A stretch of 64,000 nucleotides of DNA from Bacteroidota bacterium (GTDB lineage: Bacteria > Bacteroidota > Bacteroidia > AKYH767-A > OLB10): contig JADKFV010000026.1 in the NCBI GenBank assembly GCA_016717325.1, positions 1 through 64,000 on the forward strand, written 5' to 3'. Each line of letters begins with the position of its first letter. The stretch's first letter is position 1. This document shows, piece after piece, positions 55,969-64,000 of this stretch. A program made the translations under genes and the position numbers. The notes under the pieces were generated by a model that ran no database searches, had not been told where the DNA came from, and saw only the letters and a list, made by a program, of their open reading frames with translations.

Positions 55969-57177
55969 TTACAGCTGCAATAATTTTTTTACAGGATCTT
56001 CTCCGGCAAAAAACATCTTAACAGGATCCTCTATCATCTGTTTTATTTTTACAAGAAAGCCCACACTTTCTTTGCCATCAATGATGCGGTGATCGTAGCT
56101 GAGTGCCACGTACATCATAGGACGTATAACTACAGCGCCATTTACTGCTACAGGGCGTTCCACTATATTGTGCATACCAAGTATGGCAGATTGCGGAGGG
56201 TTCAATATAGGTGTAGACATAAGGCTGCCAAACACACCACCGTTTGTAATGGTAAAAGTGCCTCCGGTCATTTCATCTATTGTCAATTTCCCATCGCGTG
56301 CTTTGGTTGCAAGGGCAAGAATTTCTTTTTCAATTTGTGCCAACGATAAATTTTGTGCATCGCGAATTACAGGCACCATCAACCCTTTGGGCGCACTAAC
56401 GGCAATGGCAACATCGCAGTAATTATGTAATTCTATTTCGTCATTATCTATATAGGCATTCACCATAGGAAATGCTTGCAATGCCTCACATACAGCTTTT
56501 GTAAAAAACGACATAAACCCTAAACCTACTCCATGCTGTTCTTTAAAAGTATCTTTATATTTTGTACGTATTGCCATCACCGTGCTCATATCAATCTCGT
56601 TGAAAGTAGTTAGCATGGCAGTTTGATTTTTAACTGCTACCAACCGTTGAGCTAATTTTTTGCGCAGGGTAGTCATCTTTTCGCGCTTGCTTTCGCGGGG
56701 TGCTGCGGCACTGGTTTTTACAACATTACCGTTTTGCGATGCAGCAAGCACATCTTGCTTTGTTATGCGCCCTCCTTTGCCAGTGGCTGTTAATTGTTCG
56801 GTGGTGATGGCATTATCGGCCATGAGTTTTTTTGCTGCCGGTGATGCTGTTTTTTCCTGAACCACTGCTTCCATTTTCTTTTCGGCAACTACTTCTTTTT
56901 TAGGCTCGGCTGTTGTTGTTTTTTCTTTCGCGGCAGGTGCTGCAACTGTTTCATCTATGGTTGCAACTACACTTCCTACTGCAACACTTTCGCCTTCGTT
57001 TACAGTTACCGTTAACTTGCCGCTGGCTTCGGCCACTAACGATAGCGTAGCTTTGTCAGAATCTATTTCGGCAATCTCTTCGTCCTTTTCAACATAGTCG
57101 CCATCTTTTTTTATCCATCGCGCTATTTGCACTTCTGTTATGCTTTCGCCCGGACTTGGAACTTTTATATCTATCAT
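55969..57177 (-). CDS. odhB: Dihydrolipoyllysine-residue succinyltransferase (E2 of 2-oxoglutarate dehydrogenase)
   Basis: This is the E2 core of the 2-oxoglutarate dehydrogenase complex of the TCA cycle; it transfers the succinyl group from lipoate to CoA. The 402 residues hold one lipoyl domain (1-76, lipoylated Lys in EIDSDKATLSL), an Ala/Glu/Lys-rich linker (80-115) and a peripheral-subunit-binding domain (about 115-150: ASPAAKKLMADNAI, GRITKQDVL). The catalytic chloramphenicol-acetyltransferase-like domain (about 170-402) has active-site SYDHRIIDGKE. The gene lies 41 bp downstream of odhA on the same strand, forming an operon. Confidence 0.97.
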   Translation of the reverse strand: MIDIKVPSPGESITEVQIARWIKKDGDYVEKDEEIAEIDSDKATLSLVAEASGKLTVTVNEGESVAVGSVVATIDETVAAPAAKEKTTTAEPKKEVVAEKKMEAVVQEKTASPAAKKLMADNAITTEQLTATGKGGRITKQDVLAASQNGNVVKTSAAAPRESKREKMTTLRKKLAQRLVAVKNQTAMLTTFNEIDMSTVMAIRTKYKDTFKEQHGVGLGFMSFFTKAVCEALQAFPMVNAYIDNDEIELHNYCDVAIAVSAPKGLMVPVIRDAQNLSLAQIEKEILALATKARDGKLTIDEMTGGTFTITNGGVFGSLMSTPILNPPQSAILGMHNIVERPVAVNGAVVIRPMMYVALSYDHRIIDGKESVGFLVKIKQMIEDPVKMFFAGEDPVKKLLQL

Positions 57178-57218
57178 AATTCAAAAAATATTATTGTTGT
57201 TGTTGTTTTCAAAAAAAT

Positions 57219-59975
57219 TTATGCCAATGCTTTTTCTACAATTTCCATTTGTTCTTTGTCGTGCATATCGTGCGAACCTGTTGCCGGACTTGCACTTTCG
57301 GCACGGGCAACTATTGTGAATGGAATATGTTTAATTGCCCGCAACAAATAAGTGTAAGCGCCCATATTTTCAGGCTCCTCTTGTGTCCACACTATCTCTT
57401 TTACATTTTTGTATTTCGCAATAATGCTATTTAATCGCTCGTGTGGAAATGGATACAGTTGTTCTATACGTGCAAGTAAAATATCGTTGCGTTTTGTGCT
57501 TTCTAATTTTTCTATAAGGTCGTAATATAGTTTACCGCTGCACAATACAATTTTTTTTATGTCGGCCACTTTTGCAGTTTCATCACAAATTATTTCTTCA
57601 AAATTTCCTTCGGCCAATTCATTTAACGTTGAAACACATTTAGGATGGCGCAACAAACTTTTTGGTGTAAATACAATTAATGGTTTACGAAAATTGCGTT
57701 TTAATTGTCTGCGCATCACATGGAAAAAATTTGCCGGTGTCGTACAGTTTACAATTTGCATATTGTTTTCGGCACATAAGGATAACCACCTTTCTAAACG
57801 GGCACTGCTATGTTCGGCTCCTTGCCCTTCGTAGCCATGTGGCAACAACATTACCAGGCCGTTCATGCGCCTCCATTTATCTTCGGCACTACTTAAATAT
57901 TGGTCTATTATTATTTGTGCCCCGTTCATAAAATCGCCAAACTGTGCTTCCCAGATTACAAGCGAATTGGGCGATGAAAACGCATAACCATATTCGAAAC
58001 CAAGCACACCGTATTCGCTCAGCAACGAATTGTAAATAGTAAAGTTTGCCTGTGTTTTATTTATATTTTGAAGTGGTACATACAACTCTTCGCTGTCTTC
58101 AACTCGCACAGTTGCATGCCGGTGCGAAAACGTGCCACGCTCCACATCTTGTCCCGACAAGCGCACAGGATTGCCATCGTTGAGCAATGTGCCATAGGCC
58201 AATAGTTCGCCCATGGCCCAATCCACTTTATTATTTTTTACTACCATTTCTTTGCGCTCGGCAAACAACCGTGTAGTCTTGCTAAAAAATTGTTTGTGCT
58301 CGGGTAATGTGCTTATGCTGTCGCCAATTTTCAATAAAATATCGAGCGCTACTTTTGTATCTGCTGTTGTAAATATTTCTGTGTCAGATGGAATTCGCAA
58401 ACCTTTCCATGCACCTTCGTTATCAACATTAAATTTTGTTTTTTCATTCTTGCGTGCTTTATCCAAATCAACCTGCAGCATGGCTTTAAATTCCTTTTCC
58501 ATTTCCTTGGCAAGCGATGCTTCAACATCGCCCTGCGCAAGCAATTTGGCATTATATATTTCGCGCGGATTGGGATGCACAGCAATTGCTTTGTATAAAA
58601 GTGGTTGTGTAAAGCGCGGTTCATCGCCCTCGTTGTGGCCATACTTTCTGTATCCTAAAATATCTACAAACACATCGCGATGATATTTTTGTCGATACTC
58701 AATCGCAAGTTTTATGGTGTACACCAATGCCTCCACATCGTCACCATTTACATGAAACACCGGACTCTTGGTAACCTTGGCTACATCGGTACAATAGGTA
58801 CTACTGCGTGCATCAAGGTAGTTGGTTGTAAATCCTATTTGGTTGTTAACCACAAGGTGTATAGTGCCACCGGTGCGGTATCCATCGAGCATACTCATTT
58901 GTGTAACCTCGTACACAATGCCTTGCCCGGCAATTGCGGCATCGCCATGAATTAAAATTGCAGCAATATCATTTTCGTTTCCGTTTTGGTTATCGATTTT
59001 CGATCTTACTATTCCTTGCACCACAGGGCCCACTGCCTCGAGGTGCGATGGATTGGGGGCTAAACTTAAATGTACGTGATGCCCTTTTGTTGTGGTAATA
59101 TCTGTTGAATAGCCCAGGTGATATTTTACATCGCCATCGAAACCGGTAATGTCAAATTCTTTACCTTCAAATTCTGTAAATATTTGCTCACGGGTTCTTT
59201 GCATTATGTTGCTCAACACATTCAAGCGGCCACGATGCGCCATGCCAATACAATATTCTTTCAAGCCTAAATCGGCACCGTAATCAATCACCACATCCAA
59301 TGCAGGAATGAGGGTTTCGCAGCCTTCGAGCGAAAAACGTTTTTGCCCTACAAACTTGCTGTGCAAAAAACTTTCGAAGGCAACGGCTTCGTTCAGCTTT
59401 TGAAATATTCTCCGCTTTACATCAATGGGAAATAATTCTTCGTTGCGGCATTTTTCCATGCGTTCCTCAAACCAATGCACCACATCGGGATTGGGAATAT
59501 ATTTAAATTCCACACCTATCGAGCGGCAATAGGTATCTTCGAGGTGCTTTGCAATTTTGCGTAGTGTGGCAGGGCCAATTCCTATTTCATCACCGGCAAT
59601 AAATGTTTGGTCGAGGTCGGCTTCGTTCAATCCAAAATTTTCGATAGCAAGTGTAGGCTCGTACTTCCTGCGCTCGCGTACCGGGTTGGTATGTGTAAAT
59701 AAATGCCCACGCATACGGTAACCGTTAATAAGATTGATAACCTTAAATTCCTTTTGCAACATCGATGTGCTTTCCTTATCGAGTGCAGTGGCAGTGCTAC
59801 CACTTTGCAATGCGGGAATTTGTATTGTTGCCATATCGGTTTGTGCAAACTCGAACCCTTCGAAAAATTTGCGCCACCCCATATCCAACAATTCCGGATT
59901 GGTAATAAATGTTTTGTAAAGCGACTCTATAGCCTGCAACTCTCCGTTGCCTAAATATGTTTTAGTATCCAACAT
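57219..59975 (-). CDS. odhA: 2-oxoglutarate dehydrogenase E1 component
   Basis: The thiamine-diphosphate E1 subunit decarboxylates 2-oxoglutarate and succinylates the E2 lipoate. The 918 residues are normal for the homodimeric form. An N-terminal E2-binding segment (YLGNGELQAIESLYKTF, GWRKFFEGFEF) is followed by catalytic domain 1 with MAHRGRLNVLSNI, HGDAAIAGQGIVYE and the ThDP-binding HLVVNNQIGFTT. Further on are GHNEGDEPRFTQPLLYK, RHATVRVEDSEE, YGVLGFEYGY, MLLPHGYEGQGAEHSSARLE and C-terminal WTQEEPENMGA. The start ATG at 59975 directly precedes the conserved N-terminal segment. odhB follows after 41 bp; lpd (E3) is not in the window. Confidence 0.97.
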   Translation of the reverse strand: MLDTKTYLGNGELQAIESLYKTFITNPELLDMGWRKFFEGFEFAQTDMATIQIPALQSGSTATALDKESTSMLQKEFKVINLINGYRMRGHLFTHTNPVRERRKYEPTLAIENFGLNEADLDQTFIAGDEIGIGPATLRKIAKHLEDTYCRSIGVEFKYIPNPDVVHWFEERMEKCRNEELFPIDVKRRIFQKLNEAVAFESFLHSKFVGQKRFSLEGCETLIPALDVVIDYGADLGLKEYCIGMAHRGRLNVLSNIMQRTREQIFTEFEGKEFDITGFDGDVKYHLGYSTDITTTKGHHVHLSLAPNPSHLEAVGPVVQGIVRSKIDNQNGNENDIAAILIHGDAAIAGQGIVYEVTQMSMLDGYRTGGTIHLVVNNQIGFTTNYLDARSSTYCTDVAKVTKSPVFHVNGDDVEALVYTIKLAIEYRQKYHRDVFVDILGYRKYGHNEGDEPRFTQPLLYKAIAVHPNPREIYNAKLLAQGDVEASLAKEMEKEFKAMLQVDLDKARKNEKTKFNVDNEGAWKGLRIPSDTEIFTTADTKVALDILLKIGDSISTLPEHKQFFSKTTRLFAERKEMVVKNNKVDWAMGELLAYGTLLNDGNPVRLSGQDVERGTFSHRHATVRVEDSEELYVPLQNINKTQANFTIYNSLLSEYGVLGFEYGYAFSSPNSLVIWEAQFGDFMNGAQIIIDQYLSSAEDKWRRMNGLVMLLPHGYEGQGAEHSSARLERWLSLCAENNMQIVNCTTPANFFHVMRRQLKRNFRKPLIVFTPKSLLRHPKCVSTLNELAEGNFEEIICDETAKVADIKKIVLCSGKLYYDLIEKLESTKRNDILLARIEQLYPFPHERLNSIIAKYKNVKEIVWTQEEPENMGAYTYLLRAIKHIPFTIVARAESASPATGSHDMHDKEQMEIVEKALA

Positions 59976-60264
59976 GCCCCTATTCTTATTTTGTGCGCGA
60001 ATTTACAATCTTTTTTGGTGGTGTGCCAAAGTTCTTATTATTCATAGTTCCACTTCTTATTGATCTTGCAATATTGTTTAACAATTCCGCTTTATTTTTA
60101 CAAGGCTCATATAGATTTCAAGCAGTATTTTTTAGAAGAAAAGTAAGTTAGGCAATTCATTAAAAAAGTGATAAAAAAGTTTTCAAAAATTATTTTTTTT
60201 ATAAATAACAATAGAAAAGATTTGTATTAGAGTGAAAAGAACAAACAAAGACCATTTGAAAACG
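59976..60264. other. Intergenic region upstream of odhA
   Basis: Nearly 290 bp, very A+T rich. It must contain the odhAB promoter on the reverse strand, but I see no clear TAnnTTTG box near the start, and no ORF. Confidence 0.45.
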
Positions 60265-60299
60265 AAAAAAAACCTGACAAGCATTTATCACTTATCAGG
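60265..60299 (-). terminator. Rho-independent terminator after the cargo gene at 60354
   Basis: CCTGACAAG (60273-60281) pairs with CTTATCAGG (60291-60299) with one mismatch; on the reverse strand eight T follow (60272 to 60265). Confidence 0.75.
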
Positions 60300-60353
60300 C
60301 TTTTGTAAATTTAATTATGTATTTTTTCTACAAATTATTTATGCCATTAAATT

Positions 60354-62515
60354 TTAGTCCTTCACAATTTTCACTGTTTCGGTGCCGCTTTGTGAACTTA
60401 TGGTGGCAATGTAAATGCCGGCAGCAAGATTTTTCAAATCGATATTTTGTGTCGATGTAATGTTGTTTTGCTGTAAAATTATTTTTCCATTAGCATCGGT
60501 TATGGTGAGGTTTGCCTGCTCATTTATATTTTTCGAAAATGCAAAAACTATATTGCCAACCGATGGATTTGGCGATGCATGTATTACAAAAACTTTTTCG
60601 GCAGTGGTAATTATATCAAGTGGAATTTCGATAGTATCGGCTGTCATGTTGGTAATAATTGCCGGGTTAAAATCGAAATAAATGCCGGCAGTATTATTTA
60701 TTACAGTTAATGGTGCAAGGCCTAGTTTGGTTTTTACTTTGTACGCAACATAACCATTGCTTCCGGCCATATCGGTGCCGCTATCGGGCAATTGAATATT
60801 GTAAAAAGTAAACGTTGCAATGCCATTTCCTTCCATAGCAAAATTTACATTGTGCGATGCACCAGTTAGTTTGAACGATAATAAATCAAGATTTGAATCG
60901 AGCGTATCTTTTACCACTACATTGTCGGCAGCAGCATTTCCGGTATTTTGAAAATGAATGGTGTAGTCAATTTCGGTTCCGGCTTTTATCATTCCCGATG
61001 GCTCGGCAAGTTTATCGTTGGGATCCCACGAGTTGGTAATTAACTGATGTAAATTTATAATGTTGTTTGTAGGAATGGTATCATTCAATGGAGCTATGCT
61101 CAATTTAGAATCAAGATAATTGCCTAATACCGCTTGGCCCGAAGGCAACAAGTGCAACATGATACTGCCACTTTGGTTTGGCATTAAATTACTATACGCC
61201 CATTTTATAGTTTGTCCGTTTACAGAAGTAGGTGCTGGTATGGCACTAATAAATGAATAGAGCGAATCCATTTCGAACGTAATGGTATCGCTTTCTGTTA
61301 CTGTGCCATTATTTACATACCATATTGGCATTGGTTCTGGTTGCAACGGTTTGGCGCCCCAGTTAGGGCAATGTATTTCTACCTCATGTATATTTGGAAT
61401 CATTTGAAACCAAAATTCAATCCGCTGCATGCTTGTGTTGATGGCTGACAAGTTATTACATTTGGAATATTTGTTTGGTTCCAATAAGTAATTGGTGCTA
61501 CGGTGAGCGAGTATGTAATGGTAGAATCAACAAAGAAAAAAGAATAACTTCCTGTGGCATTGGTAGATACATAATAGTTACCGGGAGTAATATTTACTAA
61601 TTGATTTTTTATTCCCGCCTCGGCTGAGTCGAGTGTGCCATTGCCGTTGGTATCGTCAAAAACTTTACCTGTTATAAAACCAAAATTAGCGGTGCCTTTA
61701 TTGATGCACGAGCCAAAATTAAATGCAAAACCCGATGGCATATTGCACGAAAAACTTACAGGAAAATAAGTAGTAATTGTTGGATAAGGATAAGCACTTG
61801 CCCAATTGCAAGAGGTATCGCCAAGCACAACAAAATCGAGATTAGTAGTGCCACGCAAACCAATTTGTGTTTGAAGTGGGTTTTGAACCAATGTGTTTGC
61901 ACCGTAAACAAAGCTGATACAATTTGACGATTCGTATAACCGAATTTGAAAATTAATATCGCCCTGCCCTGCAAAGTACGAGTAGTGCAACCACTGAATA
62001 TAACACACTCTGTTAGGTGCTGTTCCTACGGTTAAATATTGCAGACTTGCATTGCTGCTTTTGTTTTGTAAGTCGGCAGCAAATGGAGCAACTAAATTAT
62101 TTTGCGAGCCATTCATAATATTTATAAACGTACTTGTACCGGTGCTGTCGAGCTCAATGTAACCATTGGTATTTATCGACATTTTATCGTGCAGGGTGCC
62201 GCCCAAATAAAAATCGAAACCTATGGGAATGTTTTGATAAACAACATCATCGGCATACAAAGCATCTACTGTTGTACCTGTTATTTCATAAAATGAATCG
62301 AGCGATGCAGTGAATGGCAAGGCAGCAACTTGTGCCTGCGATTTAAAACCGATGGCAGCTAAAGTAATGATGGCAGCTACCATGTTAAGTACTTTTTGTT
62401 TTATAAGATTTTGAATAAGAGTTTTAGTTTTAAGGAGTGCTAATGTGTATAAAATATTTAGATACGGCAAGTTTTTTTTAGGGTGTAATGCTTCATGAAA
62501 AACATTTAAAGACAT
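60354..62515 (-). CDS. T9SS cargo with SdrD B-like and DUF7619-like domains, one frameshift
   Basis: Two ORFs (61400-62515 and 60354-61484) are one gene: the first ends LNFGFK-stop exactly where adding one A to the three-base run 61403-61405 continues FKMIPNIHEVEIH. Restored length is 720 residues from 62515, or 676 from the ATG at 62383. The latter directly precedes a hydrophobic, AQ-ending signal (AAIITLAAIGFKSQAQ) but lacks the usual Lys, so the start is uncertain. Then come a beta-rich domain, an SdrD B-like domain (GKVFDDTNGNGTLDSAEAGI) and a DUF7619-like domain (SWDPNDKLAEP, IHFQNTGNAAADNVVVKD). A type A sorting domain ends it (HASPNPSVGNIVFAF, AAGIYIATIS). It is surface-exported; its function is unknown. 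Confidence 0.82.
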
Positions 62516-62611
62516 AGTAAAGAAAATGGAATCTTGTATAAAACATTTTATAAATCAACTCGTCATTTATTGAAATATGTGTAAAATATTTTCTCTACAT
62601 TTGATAAAAAA

Positions 62612-63112
62612 ATGGAATTTAAACTTCGCCCTTTTGAAATTAACGATTTGCAAAGCCTGGTAAAATATGCCAACAATGCAAAGATTGCACAATTTATGAC
62701 CAATCAATTTCCGCATCCTTACACCGAGGAAACAGGAAAAGCATTTATAGAATTTTGTATGAGTCACAATCCTACTCGCATATTTACTTTCGAAATAAAT
62801 GGCAAAGCTTCGGGCGGAATAGGCATACATCCACAAGCCGATATTATGTGCAAAAATGCCGAACTCGGTTATTGGCTTGCCGAACCTTTTTGGAATCTTG
62901 GCATTGTTTCAAAAGCGGTGATTCAAGCATTGGATTATGGTTTCAAAACATTTGATATTAATAGAATTTATGCCCGCCCGTTTTCGAATAATTTAGCATC
63001 GCAAAAAGTATTAGAAAAATGTGGATTTAAGCTCGAAGCCCGCATCGAAAAAAATATTTTTAAAAATGGTGAATACCTTGACGAGTTGATTTATGCTGTG
63101 CGTAGAGGGTGA
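62612..63112 (+). CDS. GNAT-family N-acetyltransferase (RimJ/RimL type)
   Basis: A 166-residue GNAT enzyme. It opens FKLRPFEINDLQSLVKYANN, and ends in the RimJ/RimL pattern: GGIGIHPQADI, ELGYWLAEPFWNLGIVSKAV (acetyl-CoA-binding loop region), RIYARPFSNNLASQKVLEKCGFKLEA. The family acetylates ribosomal protein N-termini or small molecules; the substrate is unknown here. A TACATTTG box (62596-62603) lies only 8 bp before the ATG, suggesting a very short or absent 5' leader. It is divergent from the cargo gene at 62515. Confidence 0.92.
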   Translation: MEFKLRPFEINDLQSLVKYANNAKIAQFMTNQFPHPYTEETGKAFIEFCMSHNPTRIFTFEINGKASGGIGIHPQADIMCKNAELGYWLAEPFWNLGIVSKAVIQALDYGFKTFDINRIYARPFSNNLASQKVLEKCGFKLEARIEKNIFKNGEYLDELIYAVRRG

Positions 63113-63346
63113 TTTTTAGTTCCTCTCGTTAATGTGCCATATCTAGTTTCTAAATGTTGAACAATTAATTCTAATGTAAACATTTTTGGCTATCATTTTA
63201 TTAAGGTGTCAGTTTTAATTATAAGATTAAAAAATATTTAGTAGTGTTTAAATAAAATTTACTTTTTGCAATGTAAATAAATGCTAAAAATGATACCATT
63301 GCTGAGTTTACAAATTATTATTGACCGTAGCTAAATTGCTATTTAA
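63113..63346. other. A+T-rich intergenic region
   Basis: About 230 bp with no ORF, hairpin or recognisable repeat. It lies where the N-terminal part of the following truncated cargo gene would be expected, but nothing protein-like can be read in any frame. Confidence 0.5.
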
Positions 63347-63904
63347 AAAAAATGCCAAAACTTTGTTGGTATTTCCCTTCAATCCAAACAATTAAAAAAA
63401 GAAGATTTAAATCTGCTTACCTGGTGCACAGCTAACGAAATAATGACCGATTATTTTGTCCTCGAAAAAAGTATCGATGGAATTAATTTTACTCCAATTG
63501 CAAACATTGATGCCGTAGGCTTTTCTTTACAGCTGACAAACTACTCTTACAAAGATTTTGAAAAATCATCAACAGTTAACTACTATCGTTTACAACAATT
63601 TTATGTGGATGGCAACAGTGACTTTTCAAATGTAATAGTTATAGCAGACAATAATACAAGCAATCAGGAGCAAATTTATCCTAATCCCACGAAGGGTGTA
63701 TTCAATATAATTTATGCACATAACCCGAGTTCGACTTTTAGTGTCAGAATAACGGATAGCAAAGGTAAAACTGTATTTCAACGCAATGATATACAAGACC
63801 AATATGTAAATTGCAGTTTACTCAACTTTGCTCCGGGTATATATACTATCACTGTATACGATGATACAATATCATCATCTCAAACCATTCTTCTTAAAAA
63901 ATAG
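63347..63904 (+). pseudogene. 5'-truncated T9SS cargo remnant (C-terminal sorting domain)
   Basis: An open frame runs from the stop at 63344-63346 to 63904. The first ATG (63443) lies inside a conserved Bacteroidota module: upstream in the same frame is LLTWCTANEI, then TDYFVLEKSIDGINFT, NYYRLQQFYVDGNSDFSNV. This is the beta-sandwich that usually precedes a sorting domain in long cargo proteins. A type A sorting domain follows (IYPNPTKGVFNIIY, APGIYTITVYDD). There is no signal peptide and no N-terminal part, so export is impossible as written. Either the gene lost its 5' part, or a frameshift hides a short start. Homopolymer runs at 63345-63352 and about 63391 are places to look. Confidence 0.7.
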
Positions 63905-64000
63905 TACCCTTATATCATCCCCCCCCAAAAAAATTGTTAATAGAAATATTGGCAATGGGATTATAATCATTTATAAAAATTACACCTTTGGCAACTTCTA

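Overview
The window is chromosomal DNA of a member of the Bacteroidota. Eight loci encode type IX secretion system (T9SS) cargo ending in a type A C-terminal sorting domain. Core T9SS and gliding genes (porU, a porP/sprF homologue, gldJ) lie beside murF. Several genes are preceded by the phylum's TAnnTTTG -7 promoter box, and the DNA is A+T rich. The DUF420/SCO pair and the lifestyle genes would fit a free-living Chitinophagales- or Sphingobacteriales-like organism, but I cannot place it below phylum with confidence.

Layout. 1-15015: most of a giant SprB-repeat surface adhesin whose start lies left of the window. It has about 50 repeat units, a near-identical 234-bp tandem array at 1004-3300, and a sorting domain at the end. 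15328-15400: tRNA-Phe with a clear promoter and terminator. 15460-17957: an orphan histidine kinase followed 11 bp later by gpmI. 17991-21071: a small secreted protein, mannose-1-phosphate guanylyltransferase and a PLP aminotransferase. 21371-22601: DUF420 protein and a degenerate SCO protein. 23101-29853: a lipoprotein, T9SS cargo, a polyprenol-phosphate mannosyltransferase, a T9SS-exported copper monooxygenase-like protein with a CxxCH motif, an FMN reductase and an ECF sigma factor. 30014-30424: a degenerate 6-pyruvoyl-tetrahydropterin synthase homologue. 30441-36321: an exopolysaccharide cluster (GT2, WcaF-type acetyltransferase, GT4, asnB, and a divergent polytopic membrane protein). 36326-39880: an OmpR-type response regulator and histidine kinase, with a divergent secreted coiled-coil T9SS cargo. 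39893-53028: murF, a 1477-residue GEVED cargo, gldJ, porP/sprF, and divergent porU. 53192-55860: PKD-type cargo and a NarL-type regulator. 55969-59975: odhB and odhA of the 2-oxoglutarate dehydrogenase complex. 60354-63904: frameshifted cargo, a GNAT acetyltransferase and a 5'-truncated cargo remnant.

How they fit together. PorU, PorP/SprF and GldJ belong to the export and surface-anchoring machinery that the eight cargo loci need. Mannose-1-phosphate guanylyltransferase, the polyprenol-phosphate mannosyltransferase and the glycosyltransferase cluster point to mannose-containing surface glycans.

Sequence quality. Many genes are interrupted by single-base indels. In the unique-sequence genes (asnB twice, the membrane protein at 34952, the response regulator, the cargo at 60354, probably murF) every lesion is a one-base shortening of a 3-6 base homopolymer, and adding one base restores a family-typical full-length frame. 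In the adhesin repeats, whole units are garbled. I read this as long-read consensus error rather than biology. No CRISPR array, prophage, transposase or recognisable defence system was seen.
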